Source: Phycisphaerae bacterium (GTDB lineage: Bacteria > Planctomycetota > Phycisphaerae > UBA1845 > PWPN01). Taken from it: a stretch of 40,196 bases of DNA. Shown piece by piece: positions 19,101-26,150 of this stretch. The DNA lies in the NCBI GenBank assembly GCA_035384605.1, contig DAOOIV010000045.1:1-40196 (forward strand), given 5' to 3'. The notes under the pieces were generated by a model. That model was not told the origin of the DNA, did no database searches, and saw only the letters and a list, made by a program, of their open reading frames with translations. Positions within the stretch are counted from its first letter, which is position 1. The number at the start of each line of letters is the position of its first letter. A program made the position numbers and the translations under genes.

Positions 19101-20278
19101 TGGAAGTCAATGGCCAGGCGACCCAACCGGTCGCGGCCGGGATATGCCCCGGCCAGCGTCCACCCCGTGTTTCTCAACAATCCCATGTCCGGCGTCGCGT
19201 GGGCCAGAACATACTGCGAACCCGCGTACTCACGAATGATGTAGTACCGTTCAGACCAGTCGCCCGGATCCGGCTTGGCGATCTTGATCCACATGAACTT
19301 GTCACCGGTCTGGACGCGCGGCCCGAACCGCGACAAGTTATTCTCATAGGTTGAGATCTCCACCTGGTACTCCGGATTCTTCGCGTCGGTCATCGCCAGG
19401 TTGCCCGGTGAGCGCGTCGCCAGGATGCGAAACTCCAGAACACCGGCCCCCTTCAGGAGACGCATCAGGTCCGCCGGATCATCGAGCGAACCCCGATATC
19501 GGGCGCACGCATCGTACGTGCGGATCATGTTGTCGATCAGCTCAGCGAGGTCACTGTGTTCGCTCTTGAGCCGCTCGATTCCCTCAACGCGAGTGGCGCT
19601 CTTTCTGCCCAGAGCCAGCAGGTCCTCCAGAACCCGGATTTCGAGGTTCTTGGCAACCAGTTGCTTGATCAACTCGTTCCGCTTCTTGAACGCATCGTCC
19701 ACTTGTTGCGCCAGCGACGTCTCAGCCGAAGGCTGAGTCTGTGCCGGCTGCGTCGTTGCACCCTCCTTCTCGAAGCGACTGCTCAGCTCCCTATACTGCT
19801 CGTCCACCCTGACCAGCTCCTCGAACAGCGGTCTTCGGCTCTCATACTTGCCCACCAGCCGATTGATCGCCTCATCGCGCTGGGCCGGAGGCAATCTGAG
19901 GGCCTGTCGGATCTGTGGCTCGCTGATGTACGTGTCGATCAGGGCCTGCCGGGCATGGTTGTACTTCTCGCGGTTTCGCCGCTGATGCTCAGGCGCCCTC
20001 GGGATTTGGATTTCAAGGCGGTTGCGCCCGATCGGCCGCCAGATGAGGTTCCGGTTCCCTTGCGGGTCCACGCGGTTCTTGAGCACGTTCATCACCCGCT
20101 TGGCAAGGTCGTAACTGCTGTCCCCTGTGTCATCGATCTCAAACAGCAGACTGTGCCCGCCGCCCAGGTCGATGCCCGGCTTGAGCTGTTCCGTCGTAAA
20201 AGGGTAGGTCTGCCACAACGACAGGCCGGCAAAAATCACGATCAGGCCGACTTTCGACCACAGATTCTTCTCGCCCAT
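16199..20278 (-). CDS. secDF: Protein translocase SecD-SecF fusion
   Basis: This 1359-residue inner-membrane protein joins SecD and SecF, which use proton flux to pull exported proteins through SecYEG. The start at 20278 (MGEKNLWSK) is favoured by GAGGT eight bases ahead. SecD: TM1 at about 12-29, then PGIDLGGGHSLLFEID, and a five-helix block at about 480-640 with TLGMAVDANVLIYERMREEL. Two extra hydrophobic segments lie at about 650-715. SecF: TM at about 730-752, then MDIEFIGGTSVQIEI and the helix block at about 1126-1300 with VGFSINDTIVIFDRIREN. Both exported loops are long: the SecD loop carries a coiled-coil-rich insert (about residues 85-265), and the SecF loop is about 370 residues. YajC and other Sec genes are not adjacent. 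Fused SecDF occurs in several phyla; this one is much longer than the roughly 740-residue Bacillus form. Confidence 0.97.
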   Translation of the reverse strand: MGEKNLWSKVGLIVIFAGLSLWQTYPFTTEQLKPGIDLGGGHSLLFEIDDTGDSSYDLAKRVMNVLKNRVDPQGNRNLIWRPIGRNRLEIQIPRAPEHQRRNREKYNHARQALIDTYISEPQIRQALRLPPAQRDEAINRLVGKYESRRPLFEELVRVDEQYRELSSRFEKEGATTQPAQTQPSAETSLAQQVDDAFKKRNELIKQLVAKNLEIRVLEDLLALGRKSATRVEGIERLKSEHSDLAELIDNMIRTYDACARYRGSLDDPADLMRLLKGAGVLEFRILATRSPGNLAMTDAKNPEYQVEISTYENNLSRFGPRVQTGDKFMWIKIAKPDPGDWSERYYIIREYAGSQYVLAHATPDMGLLRNTGWTLAGAYPGRDRLGRLAIDFQLGGNGPAQFWELTNNNIGRPLCIVLDDEAISSANIHSAISDRGQITGRFTPQRVDYIVRTLEAGSLPAKLKEVPLQQNSVGPSLGETNRRMGFRASVMAFVVVAVFMAVYYFYNGAIADIALLLNMVITLGIMSFLQATFTLPGIAGLVLTLGMAVDANVLIYERMREELQRGISVRMAAKLGYEKAFSAILDSNVTTIITAVILGVIGSEEIRGFGLTLGIGLCTSMFTALFVTRQYFHIMVPNTLNREETNKAWLGTGILVVAAGVLMGTGYLANNPDTLQDSRLYGLGVFVAWLAGTAVVLMAGLWLFRFLYGATGHRQANRLPMFKLLSAPNINWMAKYRIFWACSAAVIGIGLLGMFMVKPADYMDIEFIGGTSVQIEIKADSQKQLNDEKIQQLVANDAANWLRQAATWLAGATVTEVGENRFRVTTPGDLTASQITSLLMPTLEEDDAVARNGVTPTEDGKGVIVQVKVPTRTSEEEAPKPLDLAGVQEEVRKAAEYASNAWRNLMSARVQTIELASEGEKREAYEVIVTEPRKTLVAEAMLATMGEILEVTPAVDARLETDPDRAPEGIYPIKSDAVVLADVIGGHSQAQIVQRVRRGEAMESDTIDFHGGLVMVFDGLNPAQSAAQLEARIKRMRLQPGFEDQGSRPTRVIGLEAAGGGDPAVDPCTRVAIMVKDPVFSYLDEEDNTKWLGDVARKEVNLVKEALATSLSLQRVTQFSPQVASEAITKAIIAVVLSLIAIAAYLWIRFGSLTFGLAGILALYHDVAIALAGIFIAHHVWHTRVGEVLMLRDFRIDLNIVAALLTIVGFSINDTIVIFDRIRENRGRIATISARLINDSLNQTLSRTILTTLTVLMTLFVMYFFGGEGIHGFAFAMIVGSLSGTYSTLAIATPLIHHPRILWVVTVVLAGLTLAGLAWMIPGRMVSRVLPLVILGLSVVVLVVLARSFAREDRAASPA

Positions 20279-20453
20279 GACAATTACCTCAGAATCGCAA
20301 TGGCATCCGTCGCCGGATGTCCTCGTCTCATTCACCTGTCCACTAACGGCATTTCTTTGTGATAAGTCCAGTCATTCCGAACCACGGCGAGGCGGCTGCA
20401 AGTACACGGGAAGATGATTCCACGGGCGATGACTTGCCCTCACCAAGCGTCAT

Positions 20454-20882
20454 CTACCCCATGAAAGGAGGTGCATGGGATTCACGACAGATAAGTCGAC
20501 AGCGCTGTCTCGGCGAACCCCCCGGTGCCGGCTCGATCCACAGGATCGTCGCTCCGCGACGGCACGGGGCTTGGCAGAAGTCAACCGTGGAAAGATGCCC
20601 GGAAGCGCCGATCGGCCGCTCCACCGGCGGGCGTGCCGCGACGCCGTGCCAGACGTCCGCCTGCGGCGCGATTTCAAACCTTTGGCGGTTCTCCGATTCC
20701 GGTCGGGAGTCGCTGGACCTGGTCGTGGAATCAGACCGGGACGAACCGGTTTTCGCGGAGTCGTTCTCGATCGGCATGGCCCACGCACGCGTTGAAAGCG
20801 TGCCAGCCACCAGCACGAGAGCAACCAGCCAAGCCGGCCTCAGCGCAGATACATCGGATTGGGACTCGTCCGTTCCCTGCAT
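20454..20882 (-). CDS. Possible small secreted protein (doubtful)
   Basis: This frame encodes 142 residues. In its favour, residues 14-36 look like a signal peptide ending in an AxA site (WLVALVLVAGTLSTRAWA), followed by a Ser/Thr/Asp-rich, probably disordered stretch. Against it, there is no ribosome site before the ATG at 20882, no family is recognised, and the C-terminal half is rich in Arg, Pro and Cys like non-coding GC-rich DNA. An opposite-strand frame (20475-20795) starts behind AAAGGAGGTG but encodes an Arg-rich sequence without domains. Only one of the two, or neither, is likely real. It is divergent from the MEMO-family gene and lies upstream of secDF. Confidence 0.35.
   Translation of the reverse strand: MQGTDESQSDVSALRPAWLVALVLVAGTLSTRAWAMPIENDSAKTGSSRSDSTTRSSDSRPESENRQRFEIAPQADVWHGVAARPPVERPIGASGHLSTVDFCQAPCRRGATILWIEPAPGGSPRQRCRLICRESHAPPFMG
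20458..20479 (+). promoter_or_regulatory. Hairpin with a ribosome-binding sequence in its loop
   Basis: CCCATG at 20458-20463 can pair with CATGGG at 20474-20479. The 10-base loop is AAAGGAGGTG, a full ribosome-binding sequence, and the ATG at 20475 lies in the 3' arm. The frame it would start has no recognisable protein features, so this may be chance. Confidence 0.25.
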
Positions 20883-21068
20883 AAGATTGCGTATGATACC
20901 GCGGCCGGGCCAAGGGCATCAACCTGGCCGGCGACTGAAACAGGGAGGCGGGGGCCCCGCGGCTTGCTTCCCTGCCCCTGTCTGGGGCATCTGGCAGCTT
21001 TGTGGTATCCTGGGAGCACTGGCCCTTGGGGGCAACTCGCCCACCCGGCCGCACACATAGGGGGAACC

Positions 21069-22304
21069 ATGCCAATGACAACGCTGCCCGATAAACCCAA
21101 GCTCAGGCGCGTCGAAGCCTTTCCTGTGAGCGACGACGCTCGCGGCCCGCTCTATGTCATCCGCGACCCCTGCGGCTTGGCACCAGGCCTGATTACCCTG
21201 TCCCCGGTCGCCATGTTCATACTGTCGCTCATGGACGGCGAACACGGCCTGCTGGACATCCAGGAGATCTTTGCCCGCCACACCCTCCAGATCCTGCCCC
21301 GGCAGCAGCTTGAAGACATGGTCCGACAACTCGATGAGGCCCATTTCCTCGACAGCCCCGCCTTCGAGGCTTATTTCAACTCCTTGGTCGAAGCCTATCG
21401 AGCCGCCCCGGCACGCATCTCGGGCAGCGAGGAGTCCTTCGGGGCCCCACCGGGCCAGATGGGGACCGTCATCCAGAAGATGCTGTTCGACGGCCAGGAT
21501 ATGCCGGCCAGGTCCAACCGCAGGCTGCTCGGTCTGGTCGCACCTCACCTGGACTACCCGCGGGGGGCGCCGGCCTATTCCAGGGCATACCGGATGCTGG
21601 CCGCCACACAGCCGCCCCGACGGGTAATCATCCTGGGAACCAACCATTTCGGCCAAGCCTCATCAGCCGTGGCCACACGAAAGGATTTTCAGACCCCGCT
21701 CGGAACCACCGGGACAGACCGCGCGTTCATCGAAGCTCTCGAAAACAAACTCGGGACCAGCCTCTGCGAGCACGAGTTCGACCATCAGAGAGAGCACTCC
21801 GTCGAGTTGCAGTTGCTGATCCTCCAACACCTGCTCCGCCCCGAGCAGTTCGAGATTGTTCCGGTACTCTGCCCGGACGTCTGCGGACCGACCGGCACGG
21901 CCCCGTACGACGGCAAGGGAGTAGACCTCCGCGATCTGGGTGAGGCTATCGGCGAGTTGATCCGGGCGGATCGCACGCCTACCCTGATCGTGGCCGGGGC
22001 GGACCTCAGCCACGTTGGCGGGCAGTTCGGAGACGAGCGGGATCTCGACGCCGCCTTCCTCCAAGAGGTCGAGCAAAAAGACCGGGAGGCACTCGACGCC
22101 TTGATCAACCAGGGATGCGAGGCCTTCGTCAGCGTGCTCAAGTCCCGTGAGAACGACACCCGCGTGTGCAGCGCGGGCTGCATCTACGCCATGATGACCG
22201 CCCTGCGCGGCGCCCGACCTGAACTGCTGACCTATCATCAGGCCGCCAGTCCCCAGGCAGGCAACGGCGTAACCTGCGCCGCTATCGCGGTGTGGGAGAA
22301 ATAA
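21069..22304 (+). CDS. MEMO-family protein (AmmeMemoRadiSam system protein B type) with N-terminal PqqD-like domain
   Basis: This 411-residue cytosolic protein has two parts. Residues about 10-105 have the pattern of a PqqD-like winged helix, the fold that binds peptides in RiPP systems (LITLSPVAMFILSLMDGEHG, then LLDIQEIFARHT and LEDMVRQLDEAHFLDS). Residues about 150-411 are the MEMO fold related to extradiol dioxygenases. Its three putative metal ligands are visible: His in LVAPHLDYPRG, His in ILGTNHFG, and Cys in RVCSAGCIYAMM. GADLSHVGGQFGD is also typical. MEMO proteins of bacteria usually sit with a radical SAM and an AMMECR1 partner; neither is seen here. The start is set by AGGGGGA a few bases before 21069. 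The reaction is unknown. Confidence 0.85.
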   Translation: MPMTTLPDKPKLRRVEAFPVSDDARGPLYVIRDPCGLAPGLITLSPVAMFILSLMDGEHGLLDIQEIFARHTLQILPRQQLEDMVRQLDEAHFLDSPAFEAYFNSLVEAYRAAPARISGSEESFGAPPGQMGTVIQKMLFDGQDMPARSNRRLLGLVAPHLDYPRGAPAYSRAYRMLAATQPPRRVIILGTNHFGQASSAVATRKDFQTPLGTTGTDRAFIEALENKLGTSLCEHEFDHQREHSVELQLLILQHLLRPEQFEIVPVLCPDVCGPTGTAPYDGKGVDLRDLGEAIGELIRADRTPTLIVAGADLSHVGGQFGDERDLDAAFLQEVEQKDREALDALINQGCEAFVSVLKSRENDTRVCSAGCIYAMMTALRGARPELLTYHQAASPQAGNGVTCAAIAVWEK

Positions 22305-22418
22305 CCCCTCAGTTGTGCAAGCATCCAAGGGTCGCGCTCGCGGACCAAGCCGTGTGCCGGCGCATTTCGCCGATCGCGACGGAACAAGCCCCATCCTCAA
22401 TTACGCGTTCGCCGTTCT

Positions 22419-23456
22419 TCATTCCCCGGCGTCGCGGTGGACAATGCGGGGGTTAACGTCATGCATTCTGAGAATGGCACCCGGGCTTTCGGGCTGGCCC
22501 GTCCTCGCGGACAAGTACGCCGCCTGGATCACGGCCATGGTCGCCAGGTGGTCGCGAATCGAAGACCGGAAGTGCTCCGACTTGCTCTTGAGAGAGGACA
22601 AAAAATCTTCGACCGAGGCGAGCAACGGATTGGCGGCCCGCGGCAGCTCTGCCAGCGTTCTCTCCCCAGCCCGGTCGCGACACAGCACGCACCGCGAATC
22701 GATACGAAGCGTCCCGCCGGTCCCGAAAAACTCGATTTCACACCGCTCGGGTCCGGAGGTCCAGCAAGCGGTCACCGCCGCCACCGCTCCGCCGGAGAAC
22801 TGACAGATCAGCGCCGCCGTATCCTCGGTGTCATAGGGAAACCGGGTTCCAGGCCGCGATACGCCCTTGGCGGCCGCATACACCGTCGCTGGTAACCCCA
22901 TTACTTTCACCACGGTGTCCAACAGCTCGTAACCGCGGTCCAGCAGCACACCGCCGCCAGCCCGGACCGAGTCTCCCCGCCAGTCAAGGTCCTCACCAGT
23001 GCAGAGATACACCCCGCCCACCGCGAGGAAGAAGCGTCCCAGCCGATCCAGGCCGACCGCGTCCGGCTGCAGCGACGGCTCCATCCCCCAACTCCGCGAC
23101 ACCACGATCGGACACCTCGCCTTTTCGAACCGTTCCATGATCTCGACCGACTCGTCGAACCGCCGCGCCGCCGGTGAAAGCATCCAGACCGGGCAGCGAT
23201 GCTCAGCCGCCAGCGTCAGATACTTCCCGCGAAGAAAGGGAGGAACTGCCACGAAAAGCGCATCCAGCGGATTCTCGACAATGAGCGACCGGAAGTCGTC
23301 GTAGGCCGTGATCTCCGGGTGCCTTTCGACGAACCGGTCAATCCGATGCGATTTCCTGCTTGCCACCGCGGCCAGTTGACACCAGGAGCTTGACAAAAGC
23401 GCCTCGGCCACGATCTGCCCGCCCCTCCCAAGGCCCATCAGGCCAACCTTCATCAT
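22419..23456 (-). CDS. Gfo/Idh/MocA-family oxidoreductase-like protein, atypical active site
   Basis: This is a 345-residue protein. The N-terminus is a Rossmann fold (MKVGLMGLGRGGQIVAEAL), and the C-terminal part is the Gfo/Idh/MocA alpha/beta domain (DRLGRFFLAVGG, GCEIEFFGTGGTLRID-like CEIEFFGTGGTLRI). The catalytic EKP motif that normally follows VPPFLRGKYLTLAAEHRCPVW is replaced by MLSPAARRF, and the usual GGG...D..H(D) element is GGGVLLDRGYELLDTV with Tyr/Glu near the His position. It may therefore be a sugar-binding or scaffold protein rather than a working dehydrogenase. The ATG at 23456 is chosen because AAGGAGG lies five bases ahead; an in-frame upstream start at 23477 is less likely. 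A 95-base repeat lies upstream of it. Confidence 0.85.
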   Translation of the reverse strand: MMKVGLMGLGRGGQIVAEALLSSSWCQLAAVASRKSHRIDRFVERHPEITAYDDFRSLIVENPLDALFVAVPPFLRGKYLTLAAEHRCPVWMLSPAARRFDESVEIMERFEKARCPIVVSRSWGMEPSLQPDAVGLDRLGRFFLAVGGVYLCTGEDLDWRGDSVRAGGGVLLDRGYELLDTVVKVMGLPATVYAAAKGVSRPGTRFPYDTEDTAALICQFSGGAVAAVTACWTSGPERCEIEFFGTGGTLRIDSRCVLCRDRAGERTLAELPRAANPLLASVEDFLSSLKSKSEHFRSSIRDHLATMAVIQAAYLSARTGQPESPGAILRMHDVNPRIVHRDAGE

Positions 23457-23631
23457 CGGTGCCTCCTTGCCGACCATCGGTGCGCCGACAGCGCTCGTTG
23501 CAGCGGTACAGTCGTGCCGAGAAGCTCACGCCGGGCCGTCACCCGCCGGACGCGAGACCGCTATCACACGATGGATGTGAGACAGATACTCGAACCTCTC
23601 TCAAACAGCAAGCGGGTGGCAGAAATGAACA

Positions 23632-23726
23632 CCTGAGGCGGACCGCCTTTTCGCGGGCCGTAACCCAAGCGATCTGCGATCCAGAGACATGCGCGCAAGC
23701 CGCACAGATGTCTGGCCGTAAGGTTC
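23632..23726. repeat. 95-base dispersed repeat, copy 1
   Basis: This segment aligns without gaps to 26056-26150 with about 15 differences in 95 (roughly 84% identity). The conserved ends are CCTGAGGCG and GGCCGTAAGGTTC. Inside, CCAGAGACAT at 23681-23690 and ATGTCTGG at 23708-23715 form an imperfect stem. It lies between the Gfo/Idh/MocA gene and the 3' end of the PilZ/HEAT gene, 45 bases beyond the latter's stop codon. Function unknown. Confidence 0.8.
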
Positions 23727-23771
23727 CAAGGTAAGGAAACCCTTGATCCGCCTATGAACGAGGCGAGGCGA

Positions 23772-24755
23772 TCAGAGATCGTGCTCCTGGGCATACTTGC
23801 GTGCCTGCTCAACGCCTTCCGCGTTGGGACGGAAATCGCGTCCCACCAACAGGCCCAGCGCCCGGGCTGCGCGACGACTGACCGGCCCTTCCAGAATCAG
23901 CAGGCGCAAGATCACGTGCTTGCAGCTCCAGCTACCCAACCGGGCCAGGGCTTCGGCGGCGCGGACGGCAACGGCGTCGTCCTGATGATGCAGAAGCTGT
24001 TGCAGCGGTTCCAGGGCCTCCGGATGCCCCATCATCCCCAGCGCCTCGGCCGCCTCGCCCTGAATCTCTGGGTTACTATCCCGCAGCATGGAGACAAGAC
24101 AAGTCAAACCTTCCCTGCCGGCCATGCTCTGCAAAACGGGAATGCACGCGCGACGAACAACGTGATCCGAAGACATCGAGGCCATGACGACCTTGGCGAC
24201 CATACTCTTCGTTCGCCGGTGAGCGGCCGAAACCATCGCCAGAAACTGCAGCACTCGTTGACGCGACGGGACCTTGTCGTCGTCCTCGACCGAGTCCTTT
24301 TCATCGCCGTAGCGAGCTTCCTGGACAACGACCTGGTTGTAGTTCCGAGGATCAAGCCGCGGGTCTTCTGCAGCACCAAACTGAACGCCGGTCAGGTACC
24401 ATCCTTCCCGCAGCCAGCGCGAATAGACCACTTTTGCTGAAAGAGAACGGATCTTGCCGCCGCTGAGCGAAAGGCTGACCAGAATACCGCAACGCCGGGC
24501 AAAATGCTGACGGCTCAAGAAGCTCAAGCCACCCGCGGCAACCTCACGCGTTCTTCCCACGGTGTAGAGCACCGACTCGCCGTCGGGGCCGATAAACCTG
24601 ACTTCGCACGGGATGCGCGCCGTCTTGCGCACATGGGCCCTCTTCTCAGCCCAGCGGGAGTCCTCGCGGCTCGCCTGTTCATCCACCTCCAGGAGCATCT
24701 CCAGGATCTCGGCATCCCGCGCATCCACGGTCGTCTGTATCTGAGTCTCATCCAT
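23772..24755 (-). CDS. PilZ-domain protein with C-terminal HEAT repeats
   Basis: This 327-residue cytosolic protein has a PilZ-like beta barrel at about residues 40-135, with RKTARIPCEVRF giving the Arg-rich N-terminal motif. The second motif, normally (D/N)xSxxG, reads REVAAGGLSF here, so the c-di-GMP site is degenerate. Residues about 180-320 are HEAT-type helical repeats (HVVRRACIPVLQSM, LVSMLRDSNPEIQGEAAEALG, LLHHQDDAVAVRAAEALARLG, LLILEGPVSRRAARALG). The ATG at 24755 is preferred; a TTG four codons upstream keeps the frame open and neither has a strong ribosome site. A role as a scaffold or c-di-GMP-linked adaptor is an inference. It stands alone on the minus strand between a repeat and a long spacer. 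Confidence 0.85.
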   Translation of the reverse strand: MDETQIQTTVDARDAEILEMLLEVDEQASREDSRWAEKRAHVRKTARIPCEVRFIGPDGESVLYTVGRTREVAAGGLSFLSRQHFARRCGILVSLSLSGGKIRSLSAKVVYSRWLREGWYLTGVQFGAAEDPRLDPRNYNQVVVQEARYGDEKDSVEDDDKVPSRQRVLQFLAMVSAAHRRTKSMVAKVVMASMSSDHVVRRACIPVLQSMAGREGLTCLVSMLRDSNPEIQGEAAEALGMMGHPEALEPLQQLLHHQDDAVAVRAAEALARLGSWSCKHVILRLLILEGPVSRRAARALGLLVGRDFRPNAEGVEQARKYAQEHDL

Positions 24756-25282
24756 GGCCCGGGCCAATAGGATCTCGCTTGCAGTCCTGAACCTTTGCTA
24801 TGATCGGAACAACTTACGCGCTTCGTTGAGCCCACGACCTCGCTCAAGGGCCGCAAGTCAGCCCCACGCCTGAAAAGCGATCTCAAGGCAAATCGGCCGG
24901 CCGCCGAAGACGCCTGAATGAACGGTCAACTTCCTGATAACCCGCCTCCGCGTCTTTTTCAGTCCTTCAACCCCTGGCTGCGGGGGGCCCTCAAAGAATA
25001 AGAGCGTGGGTCGCGCCCCCCGGCGGAAATCGACGCTTGCCATCAACCCAGCGGCTCGGCCTGCTCATCGGTAACCGGAGACCACCGCCTGCCAGTCGCC
25101 CTCAGACAGGACGACAACGGCGAAAGCAACGCTGACGGTACTTCAAGATTCGGCCAGAACATGGGGGGTATTTACCACATCTTCGAAAGCTGACCCCCAG
25201 GACACCCGTATGGCTTGTCCGCGCGTCCGATAACACGGCACGGATGACACCGAAAAGGCCGCACAATCTGGGTGACGGGCTT
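24756..25282. other. Intergenic region, no gene seen
   Basis: About 525 bases between the DUF1080 lipoprotein gene's 3' end and the PilZ/HEAT gene. No coding frame stands out. An inverted repeat CGGGGGGC (24981-24988) and GCCCCCCG (25015-25022) with a 26-base loop is present; it has no T tract. Otherwise nothing was recognised. Confidence 0.5.
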
Positions 25283-26002
25283 TCAATTTGCCAGCCGCCG
25301 GAAGCGTATGTGCCGGAGGGCGCTTCCAGTATCCCAATTGGCAATCCCGAAGGGCCGGGCCGCCTCTTGCTCCCACCAAACGCTGAAGCTGCGACCTTCC
25401 CGCTCCAGGCTGATCATGTGCTGATCGTCGATCCAAACGTCGATCTTCTTCGTCGTGACCCGCAAGTGGATGACATACCATCGGTTGCTCTCAAACGACA
25501 TGCTGTTGGTGGTCATGTTCTCGGCCGCGGGCATGTGGTCGACGTTCGACAACCCTACCACCGAACCACCCCAGCCCCCGATAATCAGCGTGCACGGCTC
25601 CTGACCGACCGGAAAAGTCATCCCGCAGAAGAAATCGTGCCCGTCGGTTCGCATGGCCTCCAACCAAACCTCGTAGTTCTCGCTCGGAAAGGCACCATCC
25701 CAGCCGATACCCGTCTGCAACTGGCCGCGTTCCATCACGATCGTACCGTTATCCACGCGAACTTCCTTGTGGCCCACAAACGCCTTCTCGGTCAGAACAC
25801 GCCACCCACTCAGCGTCTTGCCGTCGAAAAGGCTGACCCATTCACCCGGCGCGGCCTCCAGCAGCACCGACGGCCGGGACGCCGCGGGATCCGGGACCGA
25901 CGGTCGGACACCGGGGGGAACGTTCGCCACGGGCACCTTGTCCACACAACCCGCCGCTGCAAACGCACAAATCGCCGCCAAACCTTTCGTGGAGTATCTC
26001 AA
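25283..26002 (-). CDS. DUF1080-domain lipoprotein (3-keto-disaccharide hydrolase-like)
   Basis: This 239-residue protein starts at TTG 26002: an in-frame stop lies just upstream, and GGAG is nine bases before it. The N-terminus is a lipoprotein signal with lipobox AAGC (ICAFAAAGCVDK), so it should be lipid-anchored. From about residue 52 the DUF1080 jelly roll is clear: EWVSLFDGKTLSGWRV, then GQLQTGIGWDGAFPSENYEV and a C-terminal WWEQEAARPFGIANWDTGSA. DUF1080 proteins are abundant in planctomycetes, and some hydrolyse 3-keto sugars. It is followed downstream by a glycosidase-like protein's opposite neighbour; that gene is upstream on the same strand, separated by the second copy of the 95-base repeat. 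Sugar processing at the envelope is the likely role. Confidence 0.9.
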   Translation of the reverse strand: MRYSTKGLAAICAFAAAGCVDKVPVANVPPGVRPSVPDPAASRPSVLLEAAPGEWVSLFDGKTLSGWRVLTEKAFVGHKEVRVDNGTIVMERGQLQTGIGWDGAFPSENYEVWLEAMRTDGHDFFCGMTFPVGQEPCTLIIGGWGGSVVGLSNVDHMPAAENMTTNSMSFESNRWYVIHLRVTTKKIDVWIDDQHMISLEREGRSFSVWWEQEAARPFGIANWDTGSALRHIRFRRLAN

Positions 26003-26055
26003 CGACCAGTTCTCCGCTCACGATGAACCAACGCCGCGATGCATCAACCTCAGAC

Positions 26056-26150
26056 CCTGAGGCGAACCGCCATTTTGCGGGCCGCAATCCAAGCGCACTG
26101 CGATCCGGAAACACGCGCGCAACCCACACAGGTTTCCGGCCGTAAGGTTC
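26056..26150. repeat. 95-base dispersed repeat, copy 2
   Basis: Gap-free match to 23632-23726. Here the internal stem is perfect: CCGGAAAC at 26105-26112 pairs with GTTTCCGG at 26132-26139. One stem position is A-T in copy 1 and G-C here, a compensatory change. TTGCGG/CCGCAA arms at 26075-26087 add a second palindrome not kept in copy 1. The repeat ends at the first base of the stop codon of the 26150-27358 gene. Confidence 0.8.

Noticed and set aside
17777..19354. 525-codon open frame on the plus strand inside secDF
   Set aside because: It is antisense to an unmistakable SecDF, rich in His, Arg and Gln, and has no domains; open antisense frames are expected in GC-rich DNA.
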